DNA of 64,000 nt from Cryptomeria japonica (GCF_030272615.1 NC_081407.1:435586730-435650729), one strand, 5' to 3'; shown: positions 12,801-24,037, counted from the first letter of the stretch. The notes: generated by a model not told the origin, from the letters alone. Program-made: numbers and translations.

Positions 12801-14886
12801 CAATATCCTTACTACCAGTGAGGAGGTTAGAGAAGAATCTAACAACTTCATCCCCAATGTCATCATCTTTAAGAAGGATTTTGTCATCAACAATTAATCT
12901 AGATATTCTGTTGGCAACTTTATGTTTCATAGAAGTCATGTGAAAGAATTTAGTGTTTCTATCCCCAACTTCCAACCAAATAGCCCTAGATCTATGTCTC
13001 CGATAGATTTCTTCCCCAGATATAGTGTTGTGAAGTTTGGCTAGAATCTCATCTTCCTTAGCCTTGGGAAACTTATTATAACCATCTTTCTGAATAGAGT
13101 TTTGAATATGTTCTAATTCCTTCTTCAACTTTTTTTTGGTTCCAAAAATATCTCCAAAAACCTTCTTATTCCAGATCTTGATGTTATCTTTGATATTTCT
13201 TAGTTTTTTAGCAACTTTGTACATGGCAGATCTATCCACATTAATATTCCACCAATTGGCAATGGAATTTTCCAAAGAGGGGTGTGAAATCCACATTTTC
13301 TCAAACCTGAAAGGAAAGCATCAATTGCTCTTAACAGACTCAACAACAAAAGAAATGGGATAATGATCCGAACCAATTCTGTTAATAACAAACAAATAAT
13401 ATCTATGCTTAATGATCTAGTCATGAGTGATAAGGGATCTATCAAGCCTTACCTGAATGAGGTCTCCTCCATCCCTTTGATTAGACCAAGTGTAGGAAGC
13501 TCTAGTAAGATCAACATCAATCAAGGCATTGGCATTGATGAAGTCCATCAGGTCAATCCTGCTATTCAGTTGAGCTTGAGTTCCTCCAAATTTGTCAATT
13601 CCTTGCAACGAGGTATTGAAATCTCCCATCAACAACCAGCTACCTGAGAGAAAAACCCTCTTTTCTGCTAGATTTTGTCCCAAAATTTACTCCGAGCAGC
13701 TTTAGAATTTGGGGCATAAATGTTTTTGATTAAGGAAAATCAGGTTTTAAGTGACCCAAAACCCACTTACATAGCGTAAAGATAAGTAAGAAAGAAGCTA
13801 GAGAGAACACTACATAGAAAGAAAAGCTGCAAAAGACCAACAGAAAAAATAATAGCTAGGGAAAAGGAGAGCAAAAAGCCAGCGAGAGACTGGCAAATAA
13901 AGACCAGTATTACATTTCAGATAAAAACTTTTATAGAGTTTTCCTCGTCCTTAACCAGCATCATAGCCTTAGCAGATTCTCTCAGGTCTTTGTTCTCCTG
14001 CTTCTGATGGATGTCTTTAGTCTTCATCTCCAAATTGTTGGTAGTCTACCTTGTTCTTTGTCTGGAGGATTGGGGAGCAGAGCTAGAGGTCGGCATATCA
14101 TCAATGATCACCATCTCTTTGTTCTATTGGTACTTCTCCAGACAATCAACCAAGGCATTCATATTTTGAGATGAGACCTTAAAAAACTCAAGGCTGTGAT
14201 TCATAAATTTCTTCAAGGCCTTCTCATTTTTAGTAATCCGATTGATAATAATACCATTATCAACCTTAGCCTTATCTTTGATGATTCTGATCACATCTTC
14301 AAGATGCTTCAAGTCTCCCTTAATCATTTCTTTTTCCAGCTAGTCCTGCATTTCAATTTCACCATCTACCTCACTGGTGTTGACCTCCACATCCTCTTTC
14401 CCAGTATTGGTATCCTTAATCAAATTCCAAATATTATAATCCAAATCTCCCTGTTTGTTCTGAATACTGGAGATATTTTCAATTACCCATTTCTGGAAAT
14501 TGAAAAATTCCAAAGAGCTATTTCTGGCAGCGTTCAAAGTGGAGTCCATCATTTCCCTACCCATTCCTTTTGTTGGTAACCACCCATTCCTTTCTTTCAA
14601 AAATAATTTTTACTTTCATAGAGATAATATTACCATCTTCATCAATCAGATCTCCATCAATAGTTTTCTTGTTCCAGAATATAGCCACCCCACCTGACGC
14701 CCCATTCGAGTTACTACCACAAATTCCTCCCTGTTTGAAGAATTTTAAATTTTCAACTTTTTCCTTACTCATTTTGGTTTCCTTAACCAGGATGATATCC
14801 GGCTTATGATCTCTAATAAGATTCTATAAAACATCTTGTTTATAGAGACCATTTAGGCCTCGAATGTTCTAGGATATTACCTTCAT
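9853..14886 (-). pseudogene. LINE ORF2: endonuclease / reverse transcriptase / RNase H
   Basis: Nicks target DNA and reverse-transcribes LINE RNA. The start ATG overlaps the ORF1 stop as ATGA (14886-14883). Domains in order: APE endonuclease N-terminus (NIRGLNG, KETKM; 14886-14571), interrupted by a nested copy (13725-14570), then resuming with YAPN, GDFN, SYTWSN, LDRSL and GSDHYP (13720-13350). Next comes RT (about 12720-11540) with KALGPNGFP, FRPIS, LDLAKAYDRVEW, GLRQGDPISP and FVDD (11965-11980, usually FADD). Then the zinc-binding RVT block (about 11040-10730: FFWLASHNKI, CELCQ, HLF) and RNase H (about 10320-9860: VNFDGVAKGNPG, EAQAIL, GDS, DNKVADLLANEG). In-frame stops at ISW (TAG), before FVDD and elsewhere mark it dead. 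Plant L1 elements commonly have this C-terminal RNase H. Confidence 0.85.
13725..14570 (-). mobile_element. Nested 5'-truncated LINE copy of the same family
   Basis: 846 bp inserted between codons of the endonuclease domain: VVTN on one side, IYAPN on the other. The repeat AACA flanks it (14571-14574 and 13721-13724). It holds the C-terminal ~250 codons of ORF3 (starting near the GM/MMDSTLN block), the 3' UTR and the CTTAATCAAA tail, matching 7764-8600 collinearly. In several places this copy is less damaged than the host element: its QNKQGDLDYN block is open, whereas the host copy has stops there. Confidence 0.8.
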
Positions 14887-15472
14887 TTGTAAACCTGGGA
14901 GAAGGATTCCTAAATGGTTCGCTACCTTCCATCAGCTATGTTTTGTTTTCTCTCCTGGTCCCTATGCCACTTCATGGTTTAACGTCCCTATGGGAATTTG
15001 GAAAGACCAATATCTACCTTAGATCTGGTCCTAGTTTTAACCCCATTAGAGCAACTTGTCTTCTTATTTTTCTTTTTTCCCACCCCTATTATCTCTTCAT
15101 CATCTTCATCTTTATGAGTATATTTCTTATTATTCCACTATTCTCCAACTCTCTAAGAGGATGTGGGCGACTCAGTTCTAGCACTCTGAAATAGAGACTT
15201 AAGGTTAACCTAAGGTGATCCGAACTTGTTCTTTTTTTCAACAATAACTTATGGACCTTCAAAGTCATTTGGACAAGCTTTAATACTTTTCATTTCTGAA
15301 ACTTGTAGGGCCTTATATTGGGATTCATTAATGTCATCAATCTCACCCCCTTCAAGAATTTATTCTATGGTTACATTCTCTTCCTCCTGAGTCTGTAAAA
15401 CTTCAAATCCATTGACTGTTTTGATCTCAAATCCATTATCTTCAATCTTTTTATCTTCCTTCTGAAGAGTAA
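14883..15472 (-). pseudogene. LINE ORF1 C-terminal part
   Basis: Acidic then lysine/arginine-rich polypeptide (DEDDEEII, GKKKNKK, KTRTRSK) ending exactly where ORF2 begins, with its TGA overlapping the ORF2 ATG. LINE ORF1 proteins are RNA-binding chaperones. The basic stretch fits that role, but no zinc knuckle or RRM is visible in the part present. About eight in-frame stops (TAA/TAG). The N-terminus is missing at the TSD boundary. Confidence 0.5.
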
Positions 15473-15488
15473 CCTTGTAAGGAAAGTT
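15473..15488. repeat. LINE target-site duplication, 5' side
   Basis: CCTTGTAAGGAAAGTT, identical to 7748-7763. It defines the 5' end of the LINE at 15472. Confidence 0.85.
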
Positions 15489-15672
15489 GGTCATATCTCA
15501 GTCTTCTTATGGTGTTTCCATATTGTTTAAGTTGGTACATCTAATTTATTGTACCATGGTCATCTCATGAAAAAAGCATACATTATATTCAGTTCAACCT
15601 TACCTCTCCATAAGTTTGATATGTGCATGGTTCATCTCCCCATGTTTCACAGAAGAAAATTGACGTGTATCG

Positions 15673-17190
15673 CACTAGAAATACTAGACGGTGTGTTTCT
15701 TACAATACAGACTGTAATGGCACTCAGGTTACAAACACCATTTTCACCCCCACTGTAAACACATCGTTTATATTGCACTGATAAATGTAGACATGATGCA
15801 GAGGCATGACTTTGACAAAGACAACAGATTTGGACAATATTAGGTGTAATCGCACTCAGTTACAAACACCATTTTTACCTCCACTATAAATTCACCGTGT
15901 TTATCACCGAAAAGAGGTAGAGTTCAAAAATGTCATTTTTATCACCAGGGTAAGGAGAGGTAAAAATATTGTGTATATCACATCGGTGGAGGTAGACATG
16001 CTATAGAGGCACGACTTTGACAAAGACAACTGACAAAGACAATATGAGGTATAATCGCGCTCAGGTTACAGACACTGTTTTTACCTCCACTATAAATTCA
16101 CCGAGTTTATCACCAAAAAGAGGTAGAGTTAAAAAATGTCGTGTTTATCACTAGGGTAAGGAGAGGTAAACACACCGTGTATATCACACTAGTGAAGGTA
16201 GACATGCACCAGAGGTACGACTGGCAAATACAACAGACAAGGACAATATGAGGTGTAATCTTGCTCAGGTTATAGGCACCATTTTTACCTCCATTGTAAA
16301 TTCATGGTGTTATCACCAAAAAGAGGTAGAGTGCAAAAATGTCATGTTTATCACCAAGGTAACGAGTGGTAAACACACCGTGTATATCACACTGGTGAAG
16401 GTAGACATGCAGCAGAGGCACGACTGACAAAGACAACAGATAAGGACAATATGAGGTGTAATCATGCTCAAGTTACAGACACCATTTTTACCGCCACTGT
16501 AAATTCATCGTGTTTATCACCAAAAACAGGTAGAGTGCAAAAACGTCATGTTTATCACCAGGGTAAGGAGAGGTAAACACATCATGTATATCGCACTGGT
16601 AATGGTAGACATGCTGCAGAGTTATGACTTTGAAAAAGATAATAGACAAGGACAATATGAGGTGTACTCACACTTAGGTTACAGACACCATTTTTATGTC
16701 CATTGTAAATTCATTGTGTTTATCACCAAAGGAAGGTAGAGTTCAAAAACTTCATATTTATCACTGGGTAAGGAAAGGTAAAAAAAACTGTGTATATTAG
16801 ACTGATGAAGGTAGACATGTTGCAGAGGCATGACTTTGACAAAGACAATAGACAAGGACAATATGAGGTGTACTCATGCTCAGGTTACAGACACTATGTT
16901 TACCTCCACTATAAATTCACCGTGTTTATCACCAAAGGGAGGTAGATTTTATAAACGTCACTTTTTTTACCGGGTAAGGAAAGGTAAAAAGACCATGTAT
17001 ATCACACTGGTGAAGGTAAAAATGATGCAAAAGCACGACTTTGATAAAGACAATAGACAATGACAATATAAACTATATATCGCAGTCAGGTTATAGACAC
17101 CACTTTTACCTCCACTGTAAATTCACTGTGTATACCACCAAAAGGAGGTAGAGTTAAAAAAAATTGTGTTTTTTACCAGGGCATTGTTGT
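15673..17190. repeat. ~205-bp tandem repeat array (7 units plus a partial)
   Basis: The 'ctcaggttacagacacc' landmark recurs near 15722, 15855, 16058, 16261, 16464, 16668, 16876 and 17083: one short first interval, then spacings of about 203-208 bp. Each unit also contains 'gtttatcaccaaaaagaggtagag' and 'ggtaaacacaccgtgtatatcacac' variants, so GGTAAAC/GTTTATC-type sequence occurs in both orientations. The left edge holds CACTAGAAATACTAG (15673), a possible CACTA-type terminus. The array lies downstream of the 3' end of the minus-strand gene ending at 18612. Short ORFs in it are not coding. Confidence 0.75.
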
Positions 17191-18611
17191 AGGGTTCAAT
17201 GGGTTTAGAGAAGTCACTTACATTTCAAATATATTCTCTGATTAGATGATTGTGGTGAACCCCATTATTCATCCACAATAAACTCAAACCTTTAATAAGA
17301 CTAACATGGATTTGAAGACAACGTATATTGAATAGAGATGAAGCATCATATTTGAATATCATGACAAGTTCTATTGAATCAAGATAGGCATATTGTTTTC
17401 CAAAATAATATTATAGAATTATGTTTACGAATTCAACATGGTATCTCTATAAAGCATCAAAACTCCTTCAAGAATATGCAAATCCTATTCAAAACCAAGC
17501 ATTTCTTTGGGAAACTAGAGTCATTAAACAACAAACCGGTATACTTTCTTCAACATAAAGCAACTTTAAAAATATTTCTTCAAGGAAATAACAAGCAAAG
17601 CCCTTGGCTTGTCACAATACCCAAGTCACTACATATTGAAAGAAACAAAACCCTTAGAAATATCTCTTTCAAGAACACAATGACCTTTCTTTTTATTTTT
17701 TCCATTTTGCCTAAATATGAAAGAAGTGAAAGACCCTTTCCATATGGAAAACATAGTAACAAAAACAGAGAAGAACAATGCCCAAAATTCCAATATAAAA
17801 ATATGTAACAACAAACAATCCTCTACCATATTGTTGCCAATCATTGTGTTATCAACCATGAAGATAAGCTTTATAACATAAAACCAACACAACATTGCTC
17901 ATTTCAATAATCATTTAACAATGGAATGTATCTTCATTCTAACTGTTTTCTCCTTCACATTTACTAGCATTCCATTCCAAGGCCGCATAATATATGATAA
18001 ATTTAAAATAGCTTGGTTTCTCTGTACACTTTAGCCATTCTTAGATGTAGCCACACTAAACTTGTGTAAGATCTATTAAATTTTCAATTTGTTTAAGCTA
18101 GATGTGTTGTTTAGCGTATAATTGCTTGTGTTACATGTTTACACCAATTTAATACAACAAGTCAATATAGCGATATACATATAGTACTTGAAAAACTAGT
18201 TATGAAAAGAAACAAATCATATAATGGAGATGCAAAATTTGATTAGCATAAAAGCAATTTTGACTTCTCCATCAACAAACGTAAGCCTCATATAACCAAA
18301 CAACTTGCATGCAACTGAGATACAAATCAGATTATTCCCAAGTTGGAGGCACCATGTCTTTAATAATTCTCCAACTAGGCCAAATAAAGAATAGCATTCG
18401 TCACAATGCAACAAATTATGCAATGTTCAACTAAACTAAGAAGACGCTGTCCAGAAATGGCCAACCAACAATATGTGAAAAAAAGTGTTCAAATATAAAA
18501 CCAAGTTATCAAACATACAAACTTAAACAAATTGTTCAACATAAGTAACCAGATGGTGTCCACAAATGTCAAATGAAGCATTTAGGGGTACACAATAAAA
18601 TAATATATTCA
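17191..18611. other. No recognisable feature
   Basis: AT-rich sequence between the tandem array and the C-terminal exon of the minus-strand gene. The ORF at 17374-17808 has no recognisable domain and a composition typical of non-coding AT-rich DNA. This stretch is probably 3' UTR or flank of the gene ending at 18612. Confidence 0.4.
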
Positions 18612-18800
18612 TCATCTCCTTTGTTGTCTAGTTTGTGCAATCGAGGAAATGCCTTTGTAGAATCTACTTATTTTCTTAGGGTTATTGAGTATCTCAGGAG
18701 GTGTGATACCCAGGGTTTGAAGCCTTGCACTTGATGGTCTTACAATGGTAGGCTGATTCGTGGGCACTCTCTTTGTCTCAACGCAGTGGAGGTCATCTTC
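18612..18800 (-). CDS. C-terminal exon of the tandem mini-exon gene
   Basis: 189 bp: 62 codons plus TGA, with a second TGA directly after. It follows a clean acceptor (ATGCAG). It encodes a basic tail ending QTRQQRR, with PTIVRPSSARL and KKISRFYKG blocks. It is uninterrupted, unlike most coding sequence in this window. No family recognised. Confidence 0.5.
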   Translation of the reverse strand, partial: EDDLHCVETKRVPTNQPTIVRPSSARLQTLGITPPEILNNPKKISRFYKGISSIAQTRQQRR

Positions 18801-18993
18801 CTGCATGAATCCATAAAGAGTATAGATGAGTGGCACCAATACAATAGGAACATGCGCAATAAATATGTCAAATTGTTTCAAAAATGTATTATTGTTTGCG
18901 GACATTTTGATTTCATTGTAGATGCCTCTCATCATAAGAAGAACTTGGTCAAAAAATATGTTGGTATAGTACATATAAAGAAAAGAATGAGAC

Positions 18994-19238
18994 ATGCCAG
19001 AGGATGCTCCATGGTCGATTCCATCATGTTGGTATTCACAAGGAGTTCATCCTGCACGAAACCATAGAGAAAATAGATGAGTTGCGCCATTACAATAACA
19101 TCATGCATAATAATATGCTAGTACAATGGATATAAAGGAAAGTATGAGACCTAATACATGCATCTCCATGGGCGATTGCTTTGTGGCGAGGGATGGAAGG
19201 GGTTCATCCATCACATCATCAATGGTGAGGTGTGCATC
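18994..19238 (-). pseudogene. Two small exons of the tandem mini-exon gene
   Basis: Exon 19158-19238 (81 bp, acidic DAHLTIDDVMDE...) and exon 18994-19051 (58 bp, DELLVNTNMMES...). They are paralogous, because the exon ends and the following introns align. The second has a consensus acceptor (GTGCAG); the first has AA where AG is expected. Exon 18994-19051 does not keep phase with the last exon, so the donor may lie elsewhere. Confidence 0.4.
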
Positions 19239-19498
19239 TTGCAACAAACCACAAACAATACATATGAGTTGTAGCATCACAATAGGAACATAAGTGTCTA
19301 ATCTTCACAAAAAATGGCATTCTGTACGATTTCTAAAATGTGCAAAACATAATGGATTTTGATTTAATTTTATGTGAACTTGGCCAAAGCATATGTCGGT
19401 AAAAGGGGTGTGAAGGAAATTGTGACACGAACCTATTGAAAGGAACTTTCAAAATCATTGATTTATGTCGAAGAGGCAGGTCAGGCCAAGTTTGAGAT

Positions 19499-19801
19499 GT
19501 TTCATATCTCAAATGAACCTTTTGAATTGATCAATACATCACAGAATGGATGTGCATAAGGCAGCTTGACATCTAGGTCAAGAACCTCAGCAATAGGAAC
19601 TTTCATAGTTCCTAATGGGAGTGCAGTATTGTGGCAAAGTGTACCACTTCCCACGCCAGCCACTATGCCTTTTCCAACCAGCACTCCCTTCAATCAAAGC
19701 TCAACATGATCCTTTATAGCACAAGTGCCACCTTTGTCATGTTCACTATTCTCATCCAAAGCACAATGCTCAGATGCACTATGCACTGCTTCAGAGGTGA
19801 T
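19499..19801 (-). pseudogene. DUF8039-like domain exon
   Basis: Acceptor TTTTAACAG precedes ITSEAVHSASEH. After a TGA at an expected Arg, about 60 codons follow with the pattern VLVGKGIVAG-GSGTL--N-ALPLGTMKVPIAEVLDLDVKLPYAHP. In plant En/Spm (TNP1/TNP2-like) proteins this pattern marks a conserved C-terminal domain of unknown function. Recognition is by eye and from memory. Confidence 0.45.
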
Positions 19802-20159
19802 CTGTTAAAAAGTTAGGAATGATGTTAGTAATGGTGCGTAACATAATGTTGGGGATATTGTGATCGAAGATGATCAGGATTTGGTTGTTGAGATTGATTA
19901 TAGAAAATGATGGTTCTTTATGTAGAAGAGGCAATTGAAGAGGTTAGCCTTTTGTATGCAAGGTTGAAAGCAATTAATCATCCATCAAACAGAGATAGAT
20001 CCACAATCATCAAAGACATTAATAAAAAGTTGGCAAAGATAGAGGCCAGTTGTGCATATGTAAAAGCATTTCCCATACAAACGTAAAACTCAAGGCATAG
20101 AGAAAGTTGGCCAAAAACATTGGATGGTGACTACGTAAACACATTGCCCGTACATACGC

Positions 20160-20164
20160 AAAAC
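20160..20164. repeat. Copia target-site duplication, left
   Basis: AAAAC, matching 26130-26134 on the other side of the element. Confidence 0.85.
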
Positions 20165-20675
20165 TGTGAGATTTTGCCAAGATCAAGGGCACAATGAAAA
20201 GTATTAAAATAGAGACAAAAGAATGACAAGAACAAACTGTATTCTCATCAATATGAAAATGATCAACTGGATTCATCAATACAATGAATATAGGCCTGCT
20301 TATATAGGCAAGGCCATATGGATGTACGAGCACACAATCATGACATGTGGCTCAATGAGAAACAAGGGTACGTAAGAAATACTAGGGGTAGGTAGGAGAA
20401 ATAATATAATATTCCACAAGAGGTGGATGACCCACCGAATGTGGAGTGTAACAACAAAACAAGACCAAAAAAGGTGGAATTTCTCCTACAAGCTCTATCC
20501 CTATGTGCACACTTCCCTAAGTGTCTCAAATCCAAACTACGAAGAAATGCATTATCCTCCCTATGTGCACACTTCCCTAAGTGTCTCAAATCCAAACTAC
20601 AAAGAAATGCATTATCCTAAGTTAACTTAAGTAAAGTGTAATAATATCCATAATGAATATTTATTTACACCAACA
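20165..20675 (-). repeat. Copia 3' LTR (511 bp)
   Basis: Almost the same as 25681-26129 except for a tandem 60-bp duplication (20499-20558 and 20559-20618) and small indels. The few differences suggest fairly recent insertion relative to the coding decay. Confidence 0.9.
20499..20618. repeat. 60-bp tandem duplication inside the Copia 3' LTR
   Basis: Two adjacent copies beginning 'ccctatgtgcacacttccct' that differ at one visible base (acG/acA aagaaa). The 5' LTR has a single copy, so the duplication occurred in or just before this insertion. Confidence 0.9.
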
Positions 20676-20690
20676 CCCTCCCTTAAGTGC
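20676..20690 (-). promoter_or_regulatory. Copia polypurine tract
   Basis: Minus strand reads CTTAAGGGAGGG immediately before the 3' LTR TGTTGG: the primer for plus-strand DNA synthesis. Confidence 0.75.
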
Positions 20691-20942
20691 AACTTAGGGG
20701 AATGAAGACTTAAGTCAACAATGCAAGATGGGTCCCGACTACTAGGCCATGATAGGTACCCATGAACAATATGCAAATGCAAGTAGAACTATGCAAAGCA
20801 ATCTCTCACAAACGGAGAAAAGGAGAAAACCCAGTGGTAAAAACTCCCCCCCAAAAGAGAGATGAAAGTACAAAAGACTCTCAAAGAAGAAGGACAAAAC
20901 CTCAAAGAGGAAAAATTCCCCCCATAAGAGAGGAAGGAGAAG

Positions 20943-23900
20943 TCAGCTGACCCCCCCTAATGACACATCCCACACCCCCAAGAGAGCTCGCAACTGTTGG
21001 AACTTACTCTCAGTGAAAGGTTTGGTGAATATGTCTGCAACCTACTCCGCTGTAGGACAATATTGTAAATCAATGACCTGCTCCTGAATCTACTCTCGAA
21101 TATAGTGCATATGAATCTTGATGTGTTTGGTCTGCTGGTGTTGGACTGGGTTCTTCAAGATAGCAATAGCACTCTGATTGTCGCAATATAGAACTATTGG
21201 TCATGGAGTGGTGAACCCAAACTTTGTGAGAATCTGTTGAAGCCAAATGGTCTCAATCGCTGCATTAACAACACCTTGATACTCAGCCTCAGTCGAAGAA
21301 AGAGCAATAGCATGCTGCTTCTTGCTCTGCCAACAAATGGGGCCTGAACCAAGGTGAAAACTGTAACCTAAAGTAGACTTATGATCATCAAGATCGCCAG
21401 CCCAATCAGAGTCTATGTAACCAACCAAGCGAAGTCTTGTGCCTGCTGCATAGTGAATCCCATAGTGATGTGTACACTGGATGTAATGAAGGATACGTTT
21501 GGTGGCTTTCCAATGAAGCTCATGTGGTTCCTGCATGAAGCAGGAAACCATGCCAACTACAAATGAAATATCAGGGCATGCATGGGTCTAGTAGATGAGA
21601 CTACCCACAAGATGACGATACAAAGTGGCATCAACTAGTGGAGAAGAACAATGAGCCTCAAGCTTGACTCTTGAAAGAAAGGGAGTCGAGGCAAACTTAC
21701 AATCAGCCATATGAAAGTGTGCAAGTAGATCAAGAGCATACTTGGGCTGTGATAATGTAATCCCGGAAGGTGACTGTGAAATCTCTATCTGGAGAAAGTA
21801 GTGCAAAAGACCCAAGTCAGTCATAGCAAATTTGTCATGCAAAGCAGATTTGACCCTGCTAATGATGGATGCAGTACTCCCTGTAATGATCAAGTCATCA
21901 ACATAGAGCACAAGTATCAAGTGAGAGTCATCTTGTCGCAAAATGTAGACATTCGGATCGGAATGACACTTGGTGAACCCTACAGAGAGAAGAAAGGAAT
22001 CCATCTTGGTGTACCAAGCCCTAGGGGCCTGCTTAAGGCCATAGAGAGATTTCCTTAGTCTACAAACCAAAGAAGTATCCTGGATGAAACCCTGTGGCAG
22101 CTCCATATAAATCTCCTCATCAAGATCACCATGAAGAAAAGCACTCTTCACATCCATCTAATGTACAACCCAACCATGAGCTACAGCAATAGCAAGTGTC
22201 AAGCGAATGGAGTTCATCTTGGCTACGGGTGCAAAGGTCTTAGTATAGTCAACACCTGCAACCTGAGAGAAACCTTTTGCAACAAGCCGAGCCTTATACT
22301 TATTCACACTACCATCCGCTGAAAACTTGGTCCGATAGATCCACTTACATCGAACCATCTTTCTCCCCTTAGGGAGATGGACTAAATCCCATGTGTTGTT
22401 CCTCATCAAGGAACTAAACTCTTCCTCCATAGCTTGGTCCCACTCAGGAACCCCTGATGCTTCCCTAAATTTCTATGGATTGGAAGTGGTAGCAATGAAT
22501 GCATGTGGAAGATCCTAATGTTGTGATCGATTTCTCCATGTATCTGAAGGATCCCCAACAAGAGAACCCACAGACTCAAGTGTCTGTCGAGCCCAACAAG
22601 GTCTAGGTGGAGGTGGAGAACAAGGCTCCTCAACTGCAAGTGGACCCTGCGAGTCAGAGTTGAAGGAGTCTCATCATCTGAATCACTAACATCACTATCC
22701 ACAATGGAGGAAGGTGGAGGAGGTAGAGAGGATAAGCTAGGAGAGCTTTCCTCAAAGTGAACACTCCTCTCAATGAATACCTCATGTGTCTCAGGATCCA
22801 TCAATCTATATGCCTTAACACCCTCAGGATATCCAAAAAATATGCAAGGCCGACTCTGAGGTTCCAATGCCTTACGTTTCTGCGGAGGTATGCAAGCCCA
22901 TGCTGGACACCCAAAGACTCTGAAATGTCTCACAATCGGTTTCCTACTAGCCCAAGCTTCAAAAGGAGTAATACCTTGCAAAGCTTTGTGAGGAACCCAA
23001 TTCTGGATGTGTGTGCCACAACTGATAGCCTTGGCCCAAAAGGCAGGATCAAGAGAATGTGCATGAATCATATAGCTAGCCATTTCTTTGAGAGTTCTAT
23101 TCTTGCATTCTACAACTCCGTTCTGTTGTGGAGTGTATGCTACAGAATGCTAAAGATCAATCCCCTCAAATGTAGAAAAATCCTCAAGTCTCTTGTTCAC
23201 ATATTCCCTTCCATTATCTGTACGAAGAATTTTGACCACTTTCCCAGATTTCTTCTCCACATGAGTCTTGAAGTCCTAAAATCTATCAAATAATTCACTC
23301 TTATGAATAAGAAAGTAGACCCAAGTGAAGCGGGAGTAGTCATCAATGAAGGTGAGGACATAGCGGGCCTTACTAAATGAAGGTGCTGGAAATGGACCTG
23401 CTACATTGTTGTGAACAAGTTGAAGAACTTCCAAAGCTCTCCAAGCTTTCCCCTTATCAAACTTTTCCTCGAGATGCTTTCCCATGGAACAACCTGAACA
23501 TACACCCTCTGAAAAACTGATTCGAGGTAGACCTGTGACCATGTCTTTAGTGCTAAGCTGTTGAAGATAGCGGTAGTTGAGGTGACCAAACCTCTCATGC
23601 CATAGCTTACTTTCTGAATTTGAATGAGTAAGCAAGGCCCTAGAAGGTTAACTTGGCACAAAGTGGGAGAATGAATAAAGCCTTGAGTTTTCATTGACTT
23701 GTCCCACTACTACCAAGGCATCATCATCAAGTTCCTTTACCACAACTGAATCTGGTGTAAACTCAACCTTTTTCCCATTCCCATAGTGAGTGATTTGGTA
23801 GATAGAGAGAAGGTTGGTAGACAAGTTAGGAACATAGAGAACATTCTCAAATGTTCCATCATCCATGTCAACTGAACCTTTCCCTTCAACCTCTACTTGT

Positions 23901-24037
23901 GTATCATCACCTATGTAAATGTGAGGTACCTTAGATGGCTCCAATAAAGAAAATTGCTCCTTTGTAGAACCCATGTGATATGAGGCACTCGAGTCAAGTA
24001 TCCACTACTATGAAGAACCCATTGTAGCCACAAATGC
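20943..24037 (-). pseudogene. Copia pol: protease, integrase, RT, RNase H
   Basis: Protease (about 23990-23650) has WILDSSAS where DSGAS is expected, so the catalytic Gly is lost. Integrase (about 23640-22690) has HERFGH/CSGC zinc-binding residues, an NNVAGPF block where the first catalytic Asp is normally present, then intact TDNGREY and a QQNGVVE Glu. RT (about 22440-21590) keeps KARLVAKGFSQ, QMDVKSAFLHG (interrupted by TAG before MDV) and LYVDDLIITG. RNase H (about 21560-20950) keeps DSDWAGD, SSTEAEY and YCDNQSA; it ends LGGVS then TGA. Interruptions are TAG or TGA at positions where Gln or Arg is expected, plus one frameshift near 22660. Similar to autonomous plant Copia pol, but inactive. 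Confidence 0.9.

Larger units (their letters stand above)
7764..15472 (-). mobile_element. L1-like LINE with three ORFs, flanked by 16-bp TSD
   Basis: A single insertion unit on the minus strand, 7709 bp including a nested 846-bp insertion, so about 6.86 kb originally. Order 5' to 3': ORF1 (basic C-terminus), ORF2 (endonuclease, RT, zinc-binding RVT, RNase H), ORF3 (unknown), T/G-rich 3' UTR and a short CAAA tail. Identical 16-bp direct repeats sit exactly at both ends, the signature of target-primed reverse transcription, and they show that ORF3 was part of the transposed RNA. Stops and a few frameshifts make this copy inactive. The 5' end at 15472 falls inside coding sequence, so the element may be 5'-truncated within ORF1. 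Confidence 0.8.

Noticed and set aside
15489-15672. Coding continuation of LINE ORF1 left of the TSD
   Set aside because: The ORF continues through the TSD by chance; the 16-bp repeat marks the insertion boundary at 15472/15473.
17374-17808. 144-codon ORF at 17.4-17.8 kb
   Set aside because: Lys/Asn/Phe-rich composition of AT-rich DNA, no domain, with an overlapping antisense ORF of similar quality.
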